Shown here piece after piece: positions 1 through 8,163 of a DNA stretch of 64,000 bases; the first letter of the stretch is position 1, and every line of letters begins with the position of its first letter. The stretch comes from Chloracidobacterium sp. Its GTDB lineage: Bacteria > Acidobacteriota > Blastocatellia > Pyrinomonadales > Pyrinomonadaceae. The notes beneath the pieces are model-generated. The model had not been told where the DNA came from and searched no databases. It worked only from the letters and a program-made list of their open reading frames with translations. The stretch lies in contig JADJXP010000001.1 in NCBI GenBank assembly GCA_016715795.1, positions 987,319-1,051,318 on the forward strand. Direction: 5' to 3'. Both the position numbers and the translations under genes were made by a program.

Positions 1-422
1 ACCTGCTGGTTCGAGACGATGATCCTCCAGTTAGCGGTCGTCGTCGCAAGTTTTGCAGGCGGCTCGCGGTCAATGATAACGAGGCGTCCGCCCTCTGACA
101 CCCAGCGGAGCAGAGACTCAGCCTCCTCGTCGGTTAACTCTCGTTTCAGTCTGCCGATCAGGACGAACACATTCGGCTTAGCCGATCCGCTCGTCAATAA
201 CGATGAGGGCGGCTCTTGCCAGCGGACAGCCTTTCGCCCTGTTTCGGTAAGAAGCGAGTAGTATGCCTGTGTGCCTGTGGAGCCCGAATTGTAACTCGAG
301 CGGTCGGCGGCAAGTTCGCTGTCGGGCGTTTTTTCCTTTTGCTGATACGAAGCAGCATTAAGGCCCACCAGGACGGTGATGAGGAAGACGAATACTGCTA
401 GCAGCAATAGTCGCTGTTTCAT
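1..422 (-). CDS. DUF4350 domain protein, C-terminus cut by window edge
   Basis: The start codon lies at 422-420 and overlaps the TGA of the upstream DUF4129 gene (ATGA). The reading frame stays open to base 1, so about 140 residues are visible and the rest lies outside the window. Residues 4-22 form one hydrophobic membrane anchor. The stretch that follows (NSGSTGTQAYYSLLTETGRK and then a W-Q-E-PP segment) matches the start of DUF4350 proteins, which look like extracytoplasmic GATase/ABC-auxiliary-like sensors. In many bacteria this family sits beside DUF4129, MoxR and DUF58 genes, as here. Its biochemical role is unknown. I translated this frame by hand from the minus strand. Confidence 0.75.
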   Translation of the reverse strand, partial: MKQRLLLLAVFVFLITVLVGLNAASYQQKEKTPDSELAADRSSYNSGSTGTQAYYSLLTETGRKAVRWQEPPSSLLTSGSAKPNVFVLIGRLKRELTDEEAESLLRWVSEGGRLVIIDREPPAKLATTTANWRIIVSNQQ

Positions 423-1465
423 CTTCCTGTCTCCGTTACCGTCTGACGGCAGGCATTTCTGAAGCTCTCCCACTCTTCACCGCGGGCCGGCGTGAGGCCG
501 TACCATCTGCGTTCAAAGGTACCGGTAAGTCCATGCATGCGGTCGAACAATCTCTCGTTACGACGAACGTCGCGGAGATAATCTCTATTCGTCTTGTGCC
601 TGGCAAGGGCAATCACATTTCGATCGCTCAGGTCGCAAAGAACGGCGATATAGCCCTTGCGGATCGCACCGCGGAGATCACCCTCGCGGGCGAGGCGTTC
701 GGCCTCGGCCAATAGGTCATGGCCCGACTCGTGAGCTTCGATCCTTTCGCCGAGGATCACGCGCGGATCGCGTTTCTCTTTGTTCCTGAGGCCGATCCGG
801 CGCGCGAGTGCCGGAGCGAACTTGTAGATCAGGAAACCGACGATCGCGACCACAACCAGTAGAACGATGATCTGAAGCGCATAGGTCAGCGAACCCATGC
901 CGGCGCTTGGTTCCGATGGGATATCGGGTTGCGGAAATTGCCGGGCGAGCCATTCTGTGAATTCGCGCCACCATTTTTGGAATAGGCTTTCCTCCTTTTG
1001 CTGTGCCTTTTGATACTCCTCACGACGGAGGATCTCGGCGAGCTTCTGTTTATCTTCGTCTTTAGAACGCGTTCCTACCTCCGCAGTTTCTATATCTTCG
1101 ACCGCCCGAACAATTGCGGCCAGCCGTTCGTCGATACCGGTCAGGATCGCGAGGCGTTTTGTTCCACTTGGTTCCGCTTCGATGCGATCCAATTCAAGCG
1201 CTAGCCAGGCATTGTCCGTTTCGACGCTGCCTGACGGCCACTCGATCACCTCCGACGGCCGCAAGAGGCCGGCGAGCTTCTCAATGTCGCGGGCCGGCGG
1301 CCGCTCACCGGCGTTCTCGATGAGCCTTGCCACAACCTCGCGTGCCGACCCGGCACGCTGCTTATAATCCCGGAGCGTGACCGCCCCGACTACAGCCGTA
1401 AACACGGTGATCACGGCCGCAAATGCGGCAACGGAGCCTGTGATTGTCCTCAGCCGCATTCTCAT
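419..1465 (-). CDS. DUF4129 domain membrane protein
   Basis: This 348-residue protein has an N-terminal membrane segment (about residues 8-30), a charged extracytoplasmic stretch, a second membrane segment (about 195-217) and a cytoplasmic C-terminal DUF4129 domain. The domain signature is the YIAVLCDLSDRNVIALA helix followed by H-K-T-N-R-DYLRDVR and a terminal RRWYGL motif. DUF4129 proteins are often coupled to transglutaminase-like proteins or to MoxR/DUF58 operons with presumed cell-envelope roles. The start overlaps the stop of the upstream membrane-protein gene by 4 bases and the stop overlaps the DUF4350 start, so the three genes are translationally coupled. The exact function is unknown. 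Confidence 0.85.
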   Translation of the reverse strand: MRMRLRTITGSVAAFAAVITVFTAVVGAVTLRDYKQRAGSAREVVARLIENAGERPPARDIEKLAGLLRPSEVIEWPSGSVETDNAWLALELDRIEAEPSGTKRLAILTGIDERLAAIVRAVEDIETAEVGTRSKDEDKQKLAEILRREEYQKAQQKEESLFQKWWREFTEWLARQFPQPDIPSEPSAGMGSLTYALQIIVLLVVVAIVGFLIYKFAPALARRIGLRNKEKRDPRVILGERIEAHESGHDLLAEAERLAREGDLRGAIRKGYIAVLCDLSDRNVIALARHKTNRDYLRDVRRNERLFDRMHGLTGTFERRWYGLTPARGEEWESFRNACRQTVTETGR

Positions 1466-2544
1466 TTAAGTCCGAGGGAAGTGAAGTGACCGTGGCCCTC
1501 TGTCGGATCGGCCAAGGCCGGCTGCAGTGGATTTAGATAGCTGGTGGGCACGGACGGAATGTCTCCAAGCCGGGCCGCGGCCATTAGTTCGATGTCATAG
1601 CCCTCACGTCTGACTCGTTCATCGACGTACAACAGACAGAGCCCGATCATCCACACCGGCGAGAGCAGAATAAAGCTCACCTGCCAGATCAGGTTGTAAG
1701 CGATCTCGTACCATGCCGGTATCACGTCCGCATCAAAGCTCATCAACGGCACACCTTGCGATGACGCATACCACGCCAGCGGGACGTAAAGCAATGCAAG
1801 CGCCGAATAGGTCGCCACGGTTGTAAAGATGAACAGCGCGGCCAGACGCCTGACGTTACGGCTGGCCAGCGTCGCGCTTCGGCCGATCGCGGCAAAGACG
1901 CCTTGGCCTTCGACGAGCATGACCTGCGGGACATATGCCAATCGCGAAGCGGCAAGGAAAAAGAGCCATGTCGTGCCGAATAGTATTGCCGAACCAAGAA
2001 TGATCGAGAGCAGGACGGCGACTATCGGTATCGTTTCGAATGCAGCAGCGACCAGCGCGATCACTAATATCGCGGCAACCAGGCCGAGGTAATAGACGGC
2101 CAGTCCGACGGCCCCAAGAATGAACGTTATCAGCGTTGCTGCGACCAACAGCCCGCCGATGCGCTGTAATGCATCTCGATAAGTGCTCCTGAATGTGATC
2201 GCTTCGCCATGCAGCAAATGGCGGACGAAACCGCGCGACGCTCCGCCCATCACAATTAGCGTGGCGATCGTCTCGATCAGCCAGATGAAAACGCTTCCGA
2301 GCCAGACGAAGACGTAGTAAAAGGCGTTCTCGGCCGAGTACCTGTCAGCTCCGAGCGAGAATATCCGGCGCCCAAGCATTAGCCAGCCTAGTGAGAATAT
2401 CGTGCCGACGATCACCGGTGAGGTGGCGATCAGTATGAATGTTCCAAAGGACTTTCGATAGAAGCGAAAAGCTCGGTCGATAAGGTCGCCGGCTCCAAGA
2501 GGCCTGATCCCGTTAGCAAAAGTTGGGCCCATACTGTCCGTCAT
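1462..2544 (-). CDS. Polytopic membrane protein (GPDPase membrane-domain-like)
   Basis: This 360-residue protein has about six hydrophobic segments (roughly 35-57, 80-105, 130-160, 165-205, 235-262, 285-310). Its N-terminal sequence, LGAGDLIDRAFRFYRKSFG, resembles the opening of the glycerophosphoryl-diester-phosphodiesterase membrane domain family, which is found without a catalytic domain in many operons of this type. No enzyme motif is visible. The stop overlaps the start of the DUF4129 gene and the gene begins 3 bases after the response-regulator stop, so it is the second gene of a four-gene minus-strand operon. Confidence 0.75.
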   Translation of the reverse strand: MTDSMGPTFANGIRPLGAGDLIDRAFRFYRKSFGTFILIATSPVIVGTIFSLGWLMLGRRIFSLGADRYSAENAFYYVFVWLGSVFIWLIETIATLIVMGGASRGFVRHLLHGEAITFRSTYRDALQRIGGLLVAATLITFILGAVGLAVYYLGLVAAILVIALVAAAFETIPIVAVLLSIILGSAILFGTTWLFFLAASRLAYVPQVMLVEGQGVFAAIGRSATLASRNVRRLAALFIFTTVATYSALALLYVPLAWYASSQGVPLMSFDADVIPAWYEIAYNLIWQVSFILLSPVWMIGLCLLYVDERVRREGYDIELMAAARLGDIPSVPTSYLNPLQPALADPTEGHGHFTSLGLK

Positions 2545-2547
2545 TTG

Positions 2548-3951
2548 CTAAGGCCGGAGGTGATAACTCTTTATTTTCGAATTGAGTGTAGTTGCATTGA
2601 GCCCCAAGAGCCGTGCCGCCCGCGACTGGTGCCCGCCGGTCTGCTCCAACGCGCGTAGGATAAGATCGATCTCAAACTTCTTCACCTCATCATAAAAGCT
2701 AACGCCGCGCGCCAGATCAACGCTGCCCGATGCGCCTTCTGTATCTGCGACCGCCTTCATTGCCGCCTCGGGATCGATGACCTCAGGCCTGAGACATTCG
2801 ACCGATATATGATCGTCGGGCGTTATGACGATGGCACGTTCGATAATATTCTCGAGTTCGCGGACATTTCCCGGATAGTCATACTTTTCCAACAGACCGA
2901 GGACGTCGGGAGAAATATTTTCGGAGACAGTCCGGTCGTTTTCCGCCGAGTATTTTCGAATAAAGTGTTGCGCGAGCGGCAGTATGTCCTCGCGGCGTTC
3001 GCGGAGCGGCGGAAGCTCGATCGGCACGACGGCGAGGCGAAAATACAGGTCCTCGCGAAACTGTCCGTTGCGGACAGCTTCCTTGAGATCGACATTGGTC
3101 GCTGCGATGATGCGGACGTCCACCTTGACCGGCAGCGTGTCACCAACCGGCGTAAACTCGCGCTCCTGAATGACCCGCAAAAGCCGTACCTGTGTTTCGG
3201 GCCGAATGTCGCCGATCTCATCAAGAAATATCGATCCGCTATCCGCTGACTCGAATAGGCCTTTCTTTGCGGAGACAGCACCGGTGAATGCCCCTTTTGT
3301 ATGTCCGAACAACTCGGATTCGAGCAGTTCTGATGGAATATTGGAGCAATTGACGACCACGAATGGATTTTGAGCCCGAGGGCTGGCCTCGTGGATCGCT
3401 TTTGCCACTAACTCTTTCCCGGTTCCGCTCTCGCCTGTGATGAGAACAGTCGAGCGTGCGGGGGCGACCTGTTCGACGAGCCGAAACACATTCTCCATCT
3501 TGTCAGAGCGGCCGATGAACCCGTCGCGGTTCACCGATCGTGCCATTGCCTGGCGGAGCGTTCGCCGCTCTTCTTCCTTGCGTCGGCTGCGGATACCCTT
3601 GGCAACAAGCGCGAGGATCTGCTCATTCTGGAAAGGCTTACGGATCACGCCGGCTGCACCTTTCTCCCACGCGGAGATCGCCGTATCGAACGTCGCGTAT
3701 GCAGTGACCATCAAGACCACGGCTTCGGGATCGGCCCTGATCAACTCCTCGAGGGCAGTGAGCCCGCCGATGCCCGGCATCGAGACATCCATTAGCACGA
3801 CGTCAAAACTACGATCCTCGTATGCGGCGATTGCTTCTTCGCCGGTCTTTGTTAATTCGACCTTATAGCCCGCTCCCGAGAGTATTGTCTCGAGCACATC
3901 GCGCATGATCTCTTCGTCGTCACAGATGAGGATCGAGCCTTTTTTCGCCAT
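2548..3951 (-). CDS. NtrC-family sigma-54 response regulator
   Basis: This 467-residue activator has the full three-domain architecture. The receiver domain (about 1-120) carries acidic residues D11/D12, phospho-acceptor D55 in VVLMDVSMPG and the conserved K in RKPF. An AAA+ sigma-54 interaction domain follows with the Walker A motif GESGTGKE, the canonical sigma-54 contact loop GAFTGA and Walker B FLDEIGD. The C-terminal Fis-type helix-turn-helix covers GGHQSRAARLLGL. It should activate sigma-54 promoters when phosphorylated. No sensor kinase is adjacent. It is the promoter-proximal gene of the minus-strand cluster ending in DUF4350. Confidence 0.95.
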   Translation of the reverse strand: MAKKGSILICDDEEIMRDVLETILSGAGYKVELTKTGEEAIAAYEDRSFDVVLMDVSMPGIGGLTALEELIRADPEAVVLMVTAYATFDTAISAWEKGAAGVIRKPFQNEQILALVAKGIRSRRKEEERRTLRQAMARSVNRDGFIGRSDKMENVFRLVEQVAPARSTVLITGESGTGKELVAKAIHEASPRAQNPFVVVNCSNIPSELLESELFGHTKGAFTGAVSAKKGLFESADSGSIFLDEIGDIRPETQVRLLRVIQEREFTPVGDTLPVKVDVRIIAATNVDLKEAVRNGQFREDLYFRLAVVPIELPPLRERREDILPLAQHFIRKYSAENDRTVSENISPDVLGLLEKYDYPGNVRELENIIERAIVITPDDHISVECLRPEVIDPEAAMKAVADTEGASGSVDLARGVSFYDEVKKFEIDLILRALEQTGGHQSRAARLLGLNATTLNSKIKSYHLRP

Positions 3952-4073
3952 AAAGCTAGAATATAGCCCAAATCACCTGTGCCGCGCACGTCTCTCGCGT
4001 CGTCGCGGCATTGAACCTTTGCCGCATGGGTGGCGTAATATGCTAATTGCGCGACCATTAGGTCCGAAAGACA

Positions 4074-5864
4074 ATGGCTATCTCAAAAACAACAAAGATC
4101 TTTCTCCTGCTGGGAGGTATCCTGGCGGCGCTTTTGATCGTCGGCGTGATCGCCATCATCGTCGCTGCGGGATCATTTGGGCGTCCCTCGATCGCCGAAA
4201 ACAGCGTTCTGATACTGAACATATCGGGCGACCTGCCGGACTATGTGGCAGAAGAGCCGCTTGCCAAGGCATTCGGCATTCCGCAGTCTCAATCGTTTAC
4301 GGGACTTCTAACACAGCTGCGAAAGGCCAAGGTAGATAATCGGATCGGCGCCGTCCTACTCGACATCAACTTTCCTAATATCGGCTGGGGTAAGGCGGAT
4401 GAGTTCCGAGATGCCGTAGCCGAGTTTAAGAGGTCCGGCAAGCCCGTTTATGCCTATATGCAGATCGGGACGAACCGTGAATATTACCTCGCGACGGCCG
4501 CCGACAAGATATTCATGCCGCCTTCCGGTGACCTGTATGTAAACGGATTTGCCGCAGAAGCGATGTTTTACAAGGGCTCGCTCGACAAGCTCGGTATCGA
4601 AGCAGACGTCATCCAGATAGGCCCAAAATACAAGAACGCTCCTGACCGCTATACGCGTAAGGAGATGTCCGACGGCCAGCGTGAGGTTATCAATGCTGTT
4701 CTCGACGAATACTTTTCACGGTTTACCGGTGCGATCGCAGAGTCGAGAAAAAAGGATCCAACTGACGTCAAGACCCTCATTGACGATGCCCCTTACAATG
4801 CCAATCAGGCAAAAGAACTGAACCTGATCGACGGAGCCATTTATCGTGAGAAGGTGGATGACGAAATCAAGACGACGCTTGGCTACAAGGCCGATGACAA
4901 GCTCCGCACGGTCCGCGGCGGAGATTATCGCGAGATACCGTCTGACAGCCTCGGGCTCAATAGCGGTGAGCGCATTGCGGTGATCTTTGCTTCCGGAGCG
5001 ATAAATGTCGGCCGGTCGTCGAGCGGCCCGCTCAGCGGCGAGATGATCGGGTCCGACACAATGGTGTCAGCGATCAATTCTGCGGCGGCTGATAAGACGA
5101 TAAAGGCTATCGTCCTTCGCGTAGATTCACCCGGCGGGTCGGCTCTGGCCTCAGACCTGATCTGGAATGCTATTGAGAATGCCAAGGCGAAGAAGAAGGT
5201 CGTTGTCTCAATGTCCGATGTGGCTGCCTCAGGCGGTTACTATATCGCCTGCAACGCCGACAAGATCGTTGCCGAACCATCGACCGTCACGGGGTCGATA
5301 GGCGTCTTTATGGGAAAGCCGGTTGTTAAGGGGATGTACGATTGGCTTGGGATAACGAACGAATATGTGATGCGCGGCAAGAACGCGGGCATCTTTCGCG
5401 AAACCGAGAAATGGACGCCCGAGGAACGCGAGAAAATGGTTGCCCAGACAAACTCGATCTACTACGACAACTTTTTGCCGAAGGTCGCAAAAGGACGTGG
5501 CAAGTCTCATGAGGAGGCCAATACGCTGGGACAGGGCCGCGTCTGGACGGGCACTCAGGCTAAGCAGAACGGACTGATCGACGAATTTGGCGGCCTTGAA
5601 AAAGCGATCGATGTCGCGAAGGCATTGGCCGAGCTTCCCGCTGACAAAGATGTCAAGCGAGTAGTCTTTCCGGAGCCACGGCCTCTCATGGAAGAGATCT
5701 TCGGTGACGACGAAACATCGCAGGTCCAGGAACAGGCCCGGGCCGCATTGATCGAATCTCTTCCCGCGGATGTCCGCAGGGCATTCCGTTTTTCAGCGCT
5801 CTTCGATCAAATGCAGCGGGGCGAGGCAATGCTGCTGCTGCCATTCGAGCTAAGCATCAGGTGA
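4074..5864 (+). CDS. sppA: Signal peptide peptidase SppA, 67K type
   Basis: This 596-residue membrane protease has one N-terminal transmembrane helix (about residues 7-33) and two tandem S49 (ClpP-fold) domains, the long form found in E. coli and many other bacteria. The general-base lysine region is in the first domain (QIGPKYKNAPDRY). The catalytic serine is in the second domain, in the stretch DVAASGGYYIACNADKIVAE, followed by STVTGSIGV. Members cleave residual signal peptides within the membrane. The gene is monocistronic and divergent from the response-regulator operon. The ribosome-binding site before the chosen ATG is weak. Confidence 0.95.
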   Translation: MAISKTTKIFLLLGGILAALLIVGVIAIIVAAGSFGRPSIAENSVLILNISGDLPDYVAEEPLAKAFGIPQSQSFTGLLTQLRKAKVDNRIGAVLLDINFPNIGWGKADEFRDAVAEFKRSGKPVYAYMQIGTNREYYLATAADKIFMPPSGDLYVNGFAAEAMFYKGSLDKLGIEADVIQIGPKYKNAPDRYTRKEMSDGQREVINAVLDEYFSRFTGAIAESRKKDPTDVKTLIDDAPYNANQAKELNLIDGAIYREKVDDEIKTTLGYKADDKLRTVRGGDYREIPSDSLGLNSGERIAVIFASGAINVGRSSSGPLSGEMIGSDTMVSAINSAAADKTIKAIVLRVDSPGGSALASDLIWNAIENAKAKKKVVVSMSDVAASGGYYIACNADKIVAEPSTVTGSIGVFMGKPVVKGMYDWLGITNEYVMRGKNAGIFRETEKWTPEEREKMVAQTNSIYYDNFLPKVAKGRGKSHEEANTLGQGRVWTGTQAKQNGLIDEFGGLEKAIDVAKALAELPADKDVKRVVFPEPRPLMEEIFGDDETSQVQEQARAALIESLPADVRRAFRFSALFDQMQRGEAMLLLPFELSIR

Positions 5865-5870
5865 TCCCGT

Positions 5871-6389
5871 TCAGCGGCGGCGTAACGCCAGCGGTATCGG
5901 CAGCCATTGCCGGTCTCGGCCATAGGTTCTTGCGTTGAGTGTGTCTATCGAATGCTCGGCCTGCTGCTGCAGGTCGTCGGGCGGCAGATGGCTGCTGTCC
6001 TCGTAGCAAGCGTGAACAATGCATGCCGATGGCTTTCCGTCATTATGCACGAGACAGCCGATCCCGGCCTCAAAGAGCGGACAGGCGTATTTCTGATCAT
6101 AGCTGCCGTTGCCGTTCGTCAGGCCGTGGTCACTGATCGCGTTATCAATGCGCGTTTCGACAAGGGCTCGATGCTTAGGCGAAAGCCGGCCGAGGGCGCG
6201 ATCAATGGCTACCGCCTCTAGCCGTGTTACCTGAACATTGACAAAATGGGCATCCAAACAACAGGCGCCGGGCGTCTCACAAGTTTGGCAGCTTTTCGCC
6301 CTCTGTTCGTAACTCGCGACGGCCTGTCGCAATGCTCGCTTTATTCGGTCCAGAGACCTCAGGGCCTTTGTTTCGCTTAGATATTTCAC
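5871..6389 (-). CDS. YkgJ-type cysteine-cluster protein
   Basis: The protein has 172 residues. The pattern C-x2-C-x5-CC (SCQTCETPGACCLDAHF) followed by C-P-L-F-x6-C and C-x4-C in the second half matches the YkgJ/zinc- or iron-chelating cysteine-cluster family (UPF0153). These proteins are thought to bind a metal ion, but no reaction is firmly assigned. It converges on sppA with only 6 bases between the stops and is divergent from the selenoprotein operon, sharing a 41-base intergenic region with it. Confidence 0.75.
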   Translation of the reverse strand: MKYLSETKALRSLDRIKRALRQAVASYEQRAKSCQTCETPGACCLDAHFVNVQVTRLEAVAIDRALGRLSPKHRALVETRIDNAISDHGLTNGNGSYDQKYACPLFEAGIGCLVHNDGKPSACIVHACYEDSSHLPPDDLQQQAEHSIDTLNARTYGRDRQWLPIPLALRRR

Positions 6390-6430
6390 GCTTTTCGATG
6401 CTAAACTGATTTTACATTTTGCGGAGGCTT

Positions 6431-6889
6431 ATGCTGAAAGAGGGAGACAAGGCGCCGGAATTCTCGGCCAAAGATCAGAACGGCGATCCGGTCAGGTTAA
6501 AGGATCTCAGGGGCAAGCGCGTCGTACTTTGGTTCTACCCGAAGGACGACACACCCGGATGAACGAAGGAAGCGTGTTCGCTCCGGGATTCGAGCGGCAA
6601 ATTTGATAAGAAGGATATTGTCGTCGTCGGTGTTTCAACCGACAGCGCGAAGTCGCATCAGAAGTTCATTTCGAAGTACGACCTTCCGTTCACGCTGATC
6701 GCCGACACCGAACACGACGTCGTAGAAAAATACGGCGTTTGGGTCGAAAAGAGCATGTACGGAAAGAAGTATATGGGCATCCAGCGAACGACCTTTTTGA
6801 TCGATGCCGACGGAAAGATCGCCAAGATCTTTGCCAAGGTTGATGTAGAGAACCACGCTGACGAGGTTCTTGCGGCGTGGGGAGAGTAA
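6431..6889 (+). CDS. bcp: Selenocysteine-containing Bcp/PrxQ peroxiredoxin
   Basis: From ATG 6431 (preceded by GCGGAGG at 6421-6427) the frame reads 152 residues to TAA 6887-6889, the normal length of Bcp, but contains one in-frame TGA at 6560-6562 (codon 44). It falls exactly at the peroxidatic cysteine: the context reads FYPKDDTPG-U-TKEAC, where typical Bcp has PGCT. The resolving cysteine is kept at position 49 (U-x4-C). Sequence after the TGA is full-length and conserved (VVGVSTDSAKSHQKF and IQRTTFLIDADGKI), which argues against decay. A hairpin directly after the TGA looks like a bacterial SECIS, and selB is in this window. Bcp reduces hydroperoxides with thioredoxin. An ordinary gene finder would truncate or miss this gene. 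Confidence 0.9.
6564..6592 (+). promoter_or_regulatory. SECIS-like hairpin in bcp
   Basis: The hairpin begins one base after the in-frame TGA. Outer stem CGAA (6564-6567) pairs with TTCG (6589-6592), GG (6568-6569) with CC (6583-6584), and upper stem AGCG (6571-6574) with CGCT (6579-6582). A6570 is bulged and the apical loop is TGTT. A bulged base and a G-U in the apical loop are features of bacterial SECIS elements bound by SelB. The loop G is 14 bases past the TGA, at the short end of the usual range. Confidence 0.7.
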
Positions 6890-7323
6890 TGATGAAAAAC
6901 ACGGTACTATTGCTGTTTTCCGTTGTCTTTTTGCTTCTTGGCTGCACGCCGCCGGCGGCACCGCTACTCGTCTACACAAAGTACGAGAATGACGACGCCG
7001 TGCCGCGTATCAAGGTAGAAGAGGCAAAGAAGGAATTTGATGCCGGCAATGTGGTATTTGTCGATAGCCGTCCGGAGGCGGCTTTTAAGGCAGAGCATCT
7101 GCCGGGAGCGATCAATATCCCGCTTGGTGCCGATGCGGAGGCAAAGTTTAGCCAGTTGCCGAAGGGCAAGAAGATAATCGTTTACTGCACCTGACCGCGC
7201 GAGCACACGAGTGCCAGTTTGGCATTCCAGATGAACCAGAAAGAGATACCCGCAACCTACGCCCTCGAGGGCGGCCCGCCTGCATGGAAGGCCGCCGGAT
7301 ATCAGCTTGAGAAAAGTGAGTAA
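6889..7323 (+). CDS. Selenocysteine-containing rhodanese lipoprotein
   Basis: The ATG at 6889 overlaps the bcp TAA (TAATG). A second ATG follows at 6892. The N-terminus is a lipoprotein signal peptide with lipobox LLGC (Cys19), so the mature protein should sit in the periplasm or on a membrane. A single rhodanese domain follows (VVFVDSRPEAAFKAEHLPGA, then IIVYC). An in-frame TGA at 7192-7194 (codon 102) lies in the active-site loop, giving Y-C100-T-U102-P-R-E-H-T-S-A. Related rhodaneses have C-x-C-P-x-E there, so Sec replaces the second cysteine. The domain then continues to its normal end (YALEGGPPAWKAAGY) and TAA 7321-7323, for 144 residues. Rhodaneses move sulfane sulfur or act on thiols. 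The substrate here is unknown. Confidence 0.87.
7212..7224 (+). promoter_or_regulatory. SECIS-like hairpin in rhodanese gene
   Basis: A perfect 5-bp stem, TGCCA (7212-7216) with TGGCA (7220-7224), closes a GTT apical loop. The loop G is 23 bases past the end of the in-frame TGA, a spacing typical of bacterial SECIS elements. A G-U at the apex is the expected SelB contact. It is short, but together with the TGA position and the matching hairpin in the preceding gene it supports Sec insertion. Confidence 0.65.
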
Positions 7324-8134
7324 GTCCTATAAGAGGTGGCTGCCCTGCGCCGCCGCGGCTGCCCTACTGGCAGTGATTCCGCTTGGCCTGTCCGCACAGA
7401 CCAAGCGGCCCAAGAAGCCGAAGAAGGCACCTGCTCCAACGGCAAAAGCGACGCCATCACCGATCCCTGAGCCAACGCCGGCCGCGATCCCGCCAAAGCG
7501 TAATGAACGGCCATCGGACGGCCATTCCGCTGTTCGACCGGCAGAGCAGTTTGTTCCGGTATATTTGTATAAATTTGAGCGGCCGGGCTTCGTTTACGAG
7601 GTGATCGAGATCGAGCTTGATGACGCCGGAAAGGGCAAGATCGCCTTCTCAAAGAGCGGCTTTGACGAGCCTGTCAGCGATCCTGTTCAACTCTCTGCTG
7701 TCACGCTCGATAATCTCAAGAAGGCGTTTACAGCACTCAATTTTCTCGATTCAACCGAGGAGTATCAGATCAAGGGGCGTGATTACTCGAACATGGGCAA
7801 CCTCACGATCACCATGAAAAAACAGGGCCGCGAGCGAACCGTAAAATACAACTGGACTGAGAACAAGGACGCCAAGATGCTGATGGACGAATATCGCCGC
7901 ATCAGCAATGAGTACACATGGGCATTTGAGATAACACTTGCCCGCGAGAATCAACCGCTGCAGACGCCCGGCCTAATGGACACGTTTGCGTCCTATTACA
8001 AGCGCAATGAGCTCTCTGACCCGCCGCACCTGCTGCCGCTGCTGACCGAGCTCTCGACCGACGAACGAATGCCCCTAATGGCCCGCAACCGCGCAGCAAA
8101 ACTGATCGAACAGATCCAAAAGGCCAAAAAATAG
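7316..8134 (+). CDS. Exported hypothetical protein with Pro/Ala/Thr-rich linker
   Basis: GTG 7316 overlaps the rhodanese stop. A TTG at 7307 in the same frame is the alternative. The protein has about 272 residues, with a signal peptide (cleavage after LSAQ), a lysine/proline/alanine/threonine-rich linker (about 25-70) and a globular domain without a family I recognise. It is the third gene of the selenoprotein operon by overlap, so it may act in the same envelope compartment. No catalytic motif is visible. Confidence 0.75.
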   Translation: MSKSYKRWLPCAAAAALLAVIPLGLSAQTKRPKKPKKAPAPTAKATPSPIPEPTPAAIPPKRNERPSDGHSAVRPAEQFVPVYLYKFERPGFVYEVIEIELDDAGKGKIAFSKSGFDEPVSDPVQLSAVTLDNLKKAFTALNFLDSTEEYQIKGRDYSNMGNLTITMKKQGRERTVKYNWTENKDAKMLMDEYRRISNEYTWAFEITLARENQPLQTPGLMDTFASYYKRNELSDPPHLLPLLTELSTDERMPLMARNRAAKLIEQIQKAKK

Positions 8135-8163
8135 TCGTAGCATTTGCCGCCAAAGGCGTGTGG

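Noticed and set aside
6560..6562. bcp as a pseudogene because of an in-frame stop
   Set aside because: The TGA is exactly at the catalytic Cys, the rest of the gene is intact, a SECIS-like hairpin follows and selB is nearby.
6635..6979. Minus-strand open frames over the bcp/rhodanese region
   Set aside because: They are antisense to clearly conserved selenoprotein genes and encode nothing recognisable.
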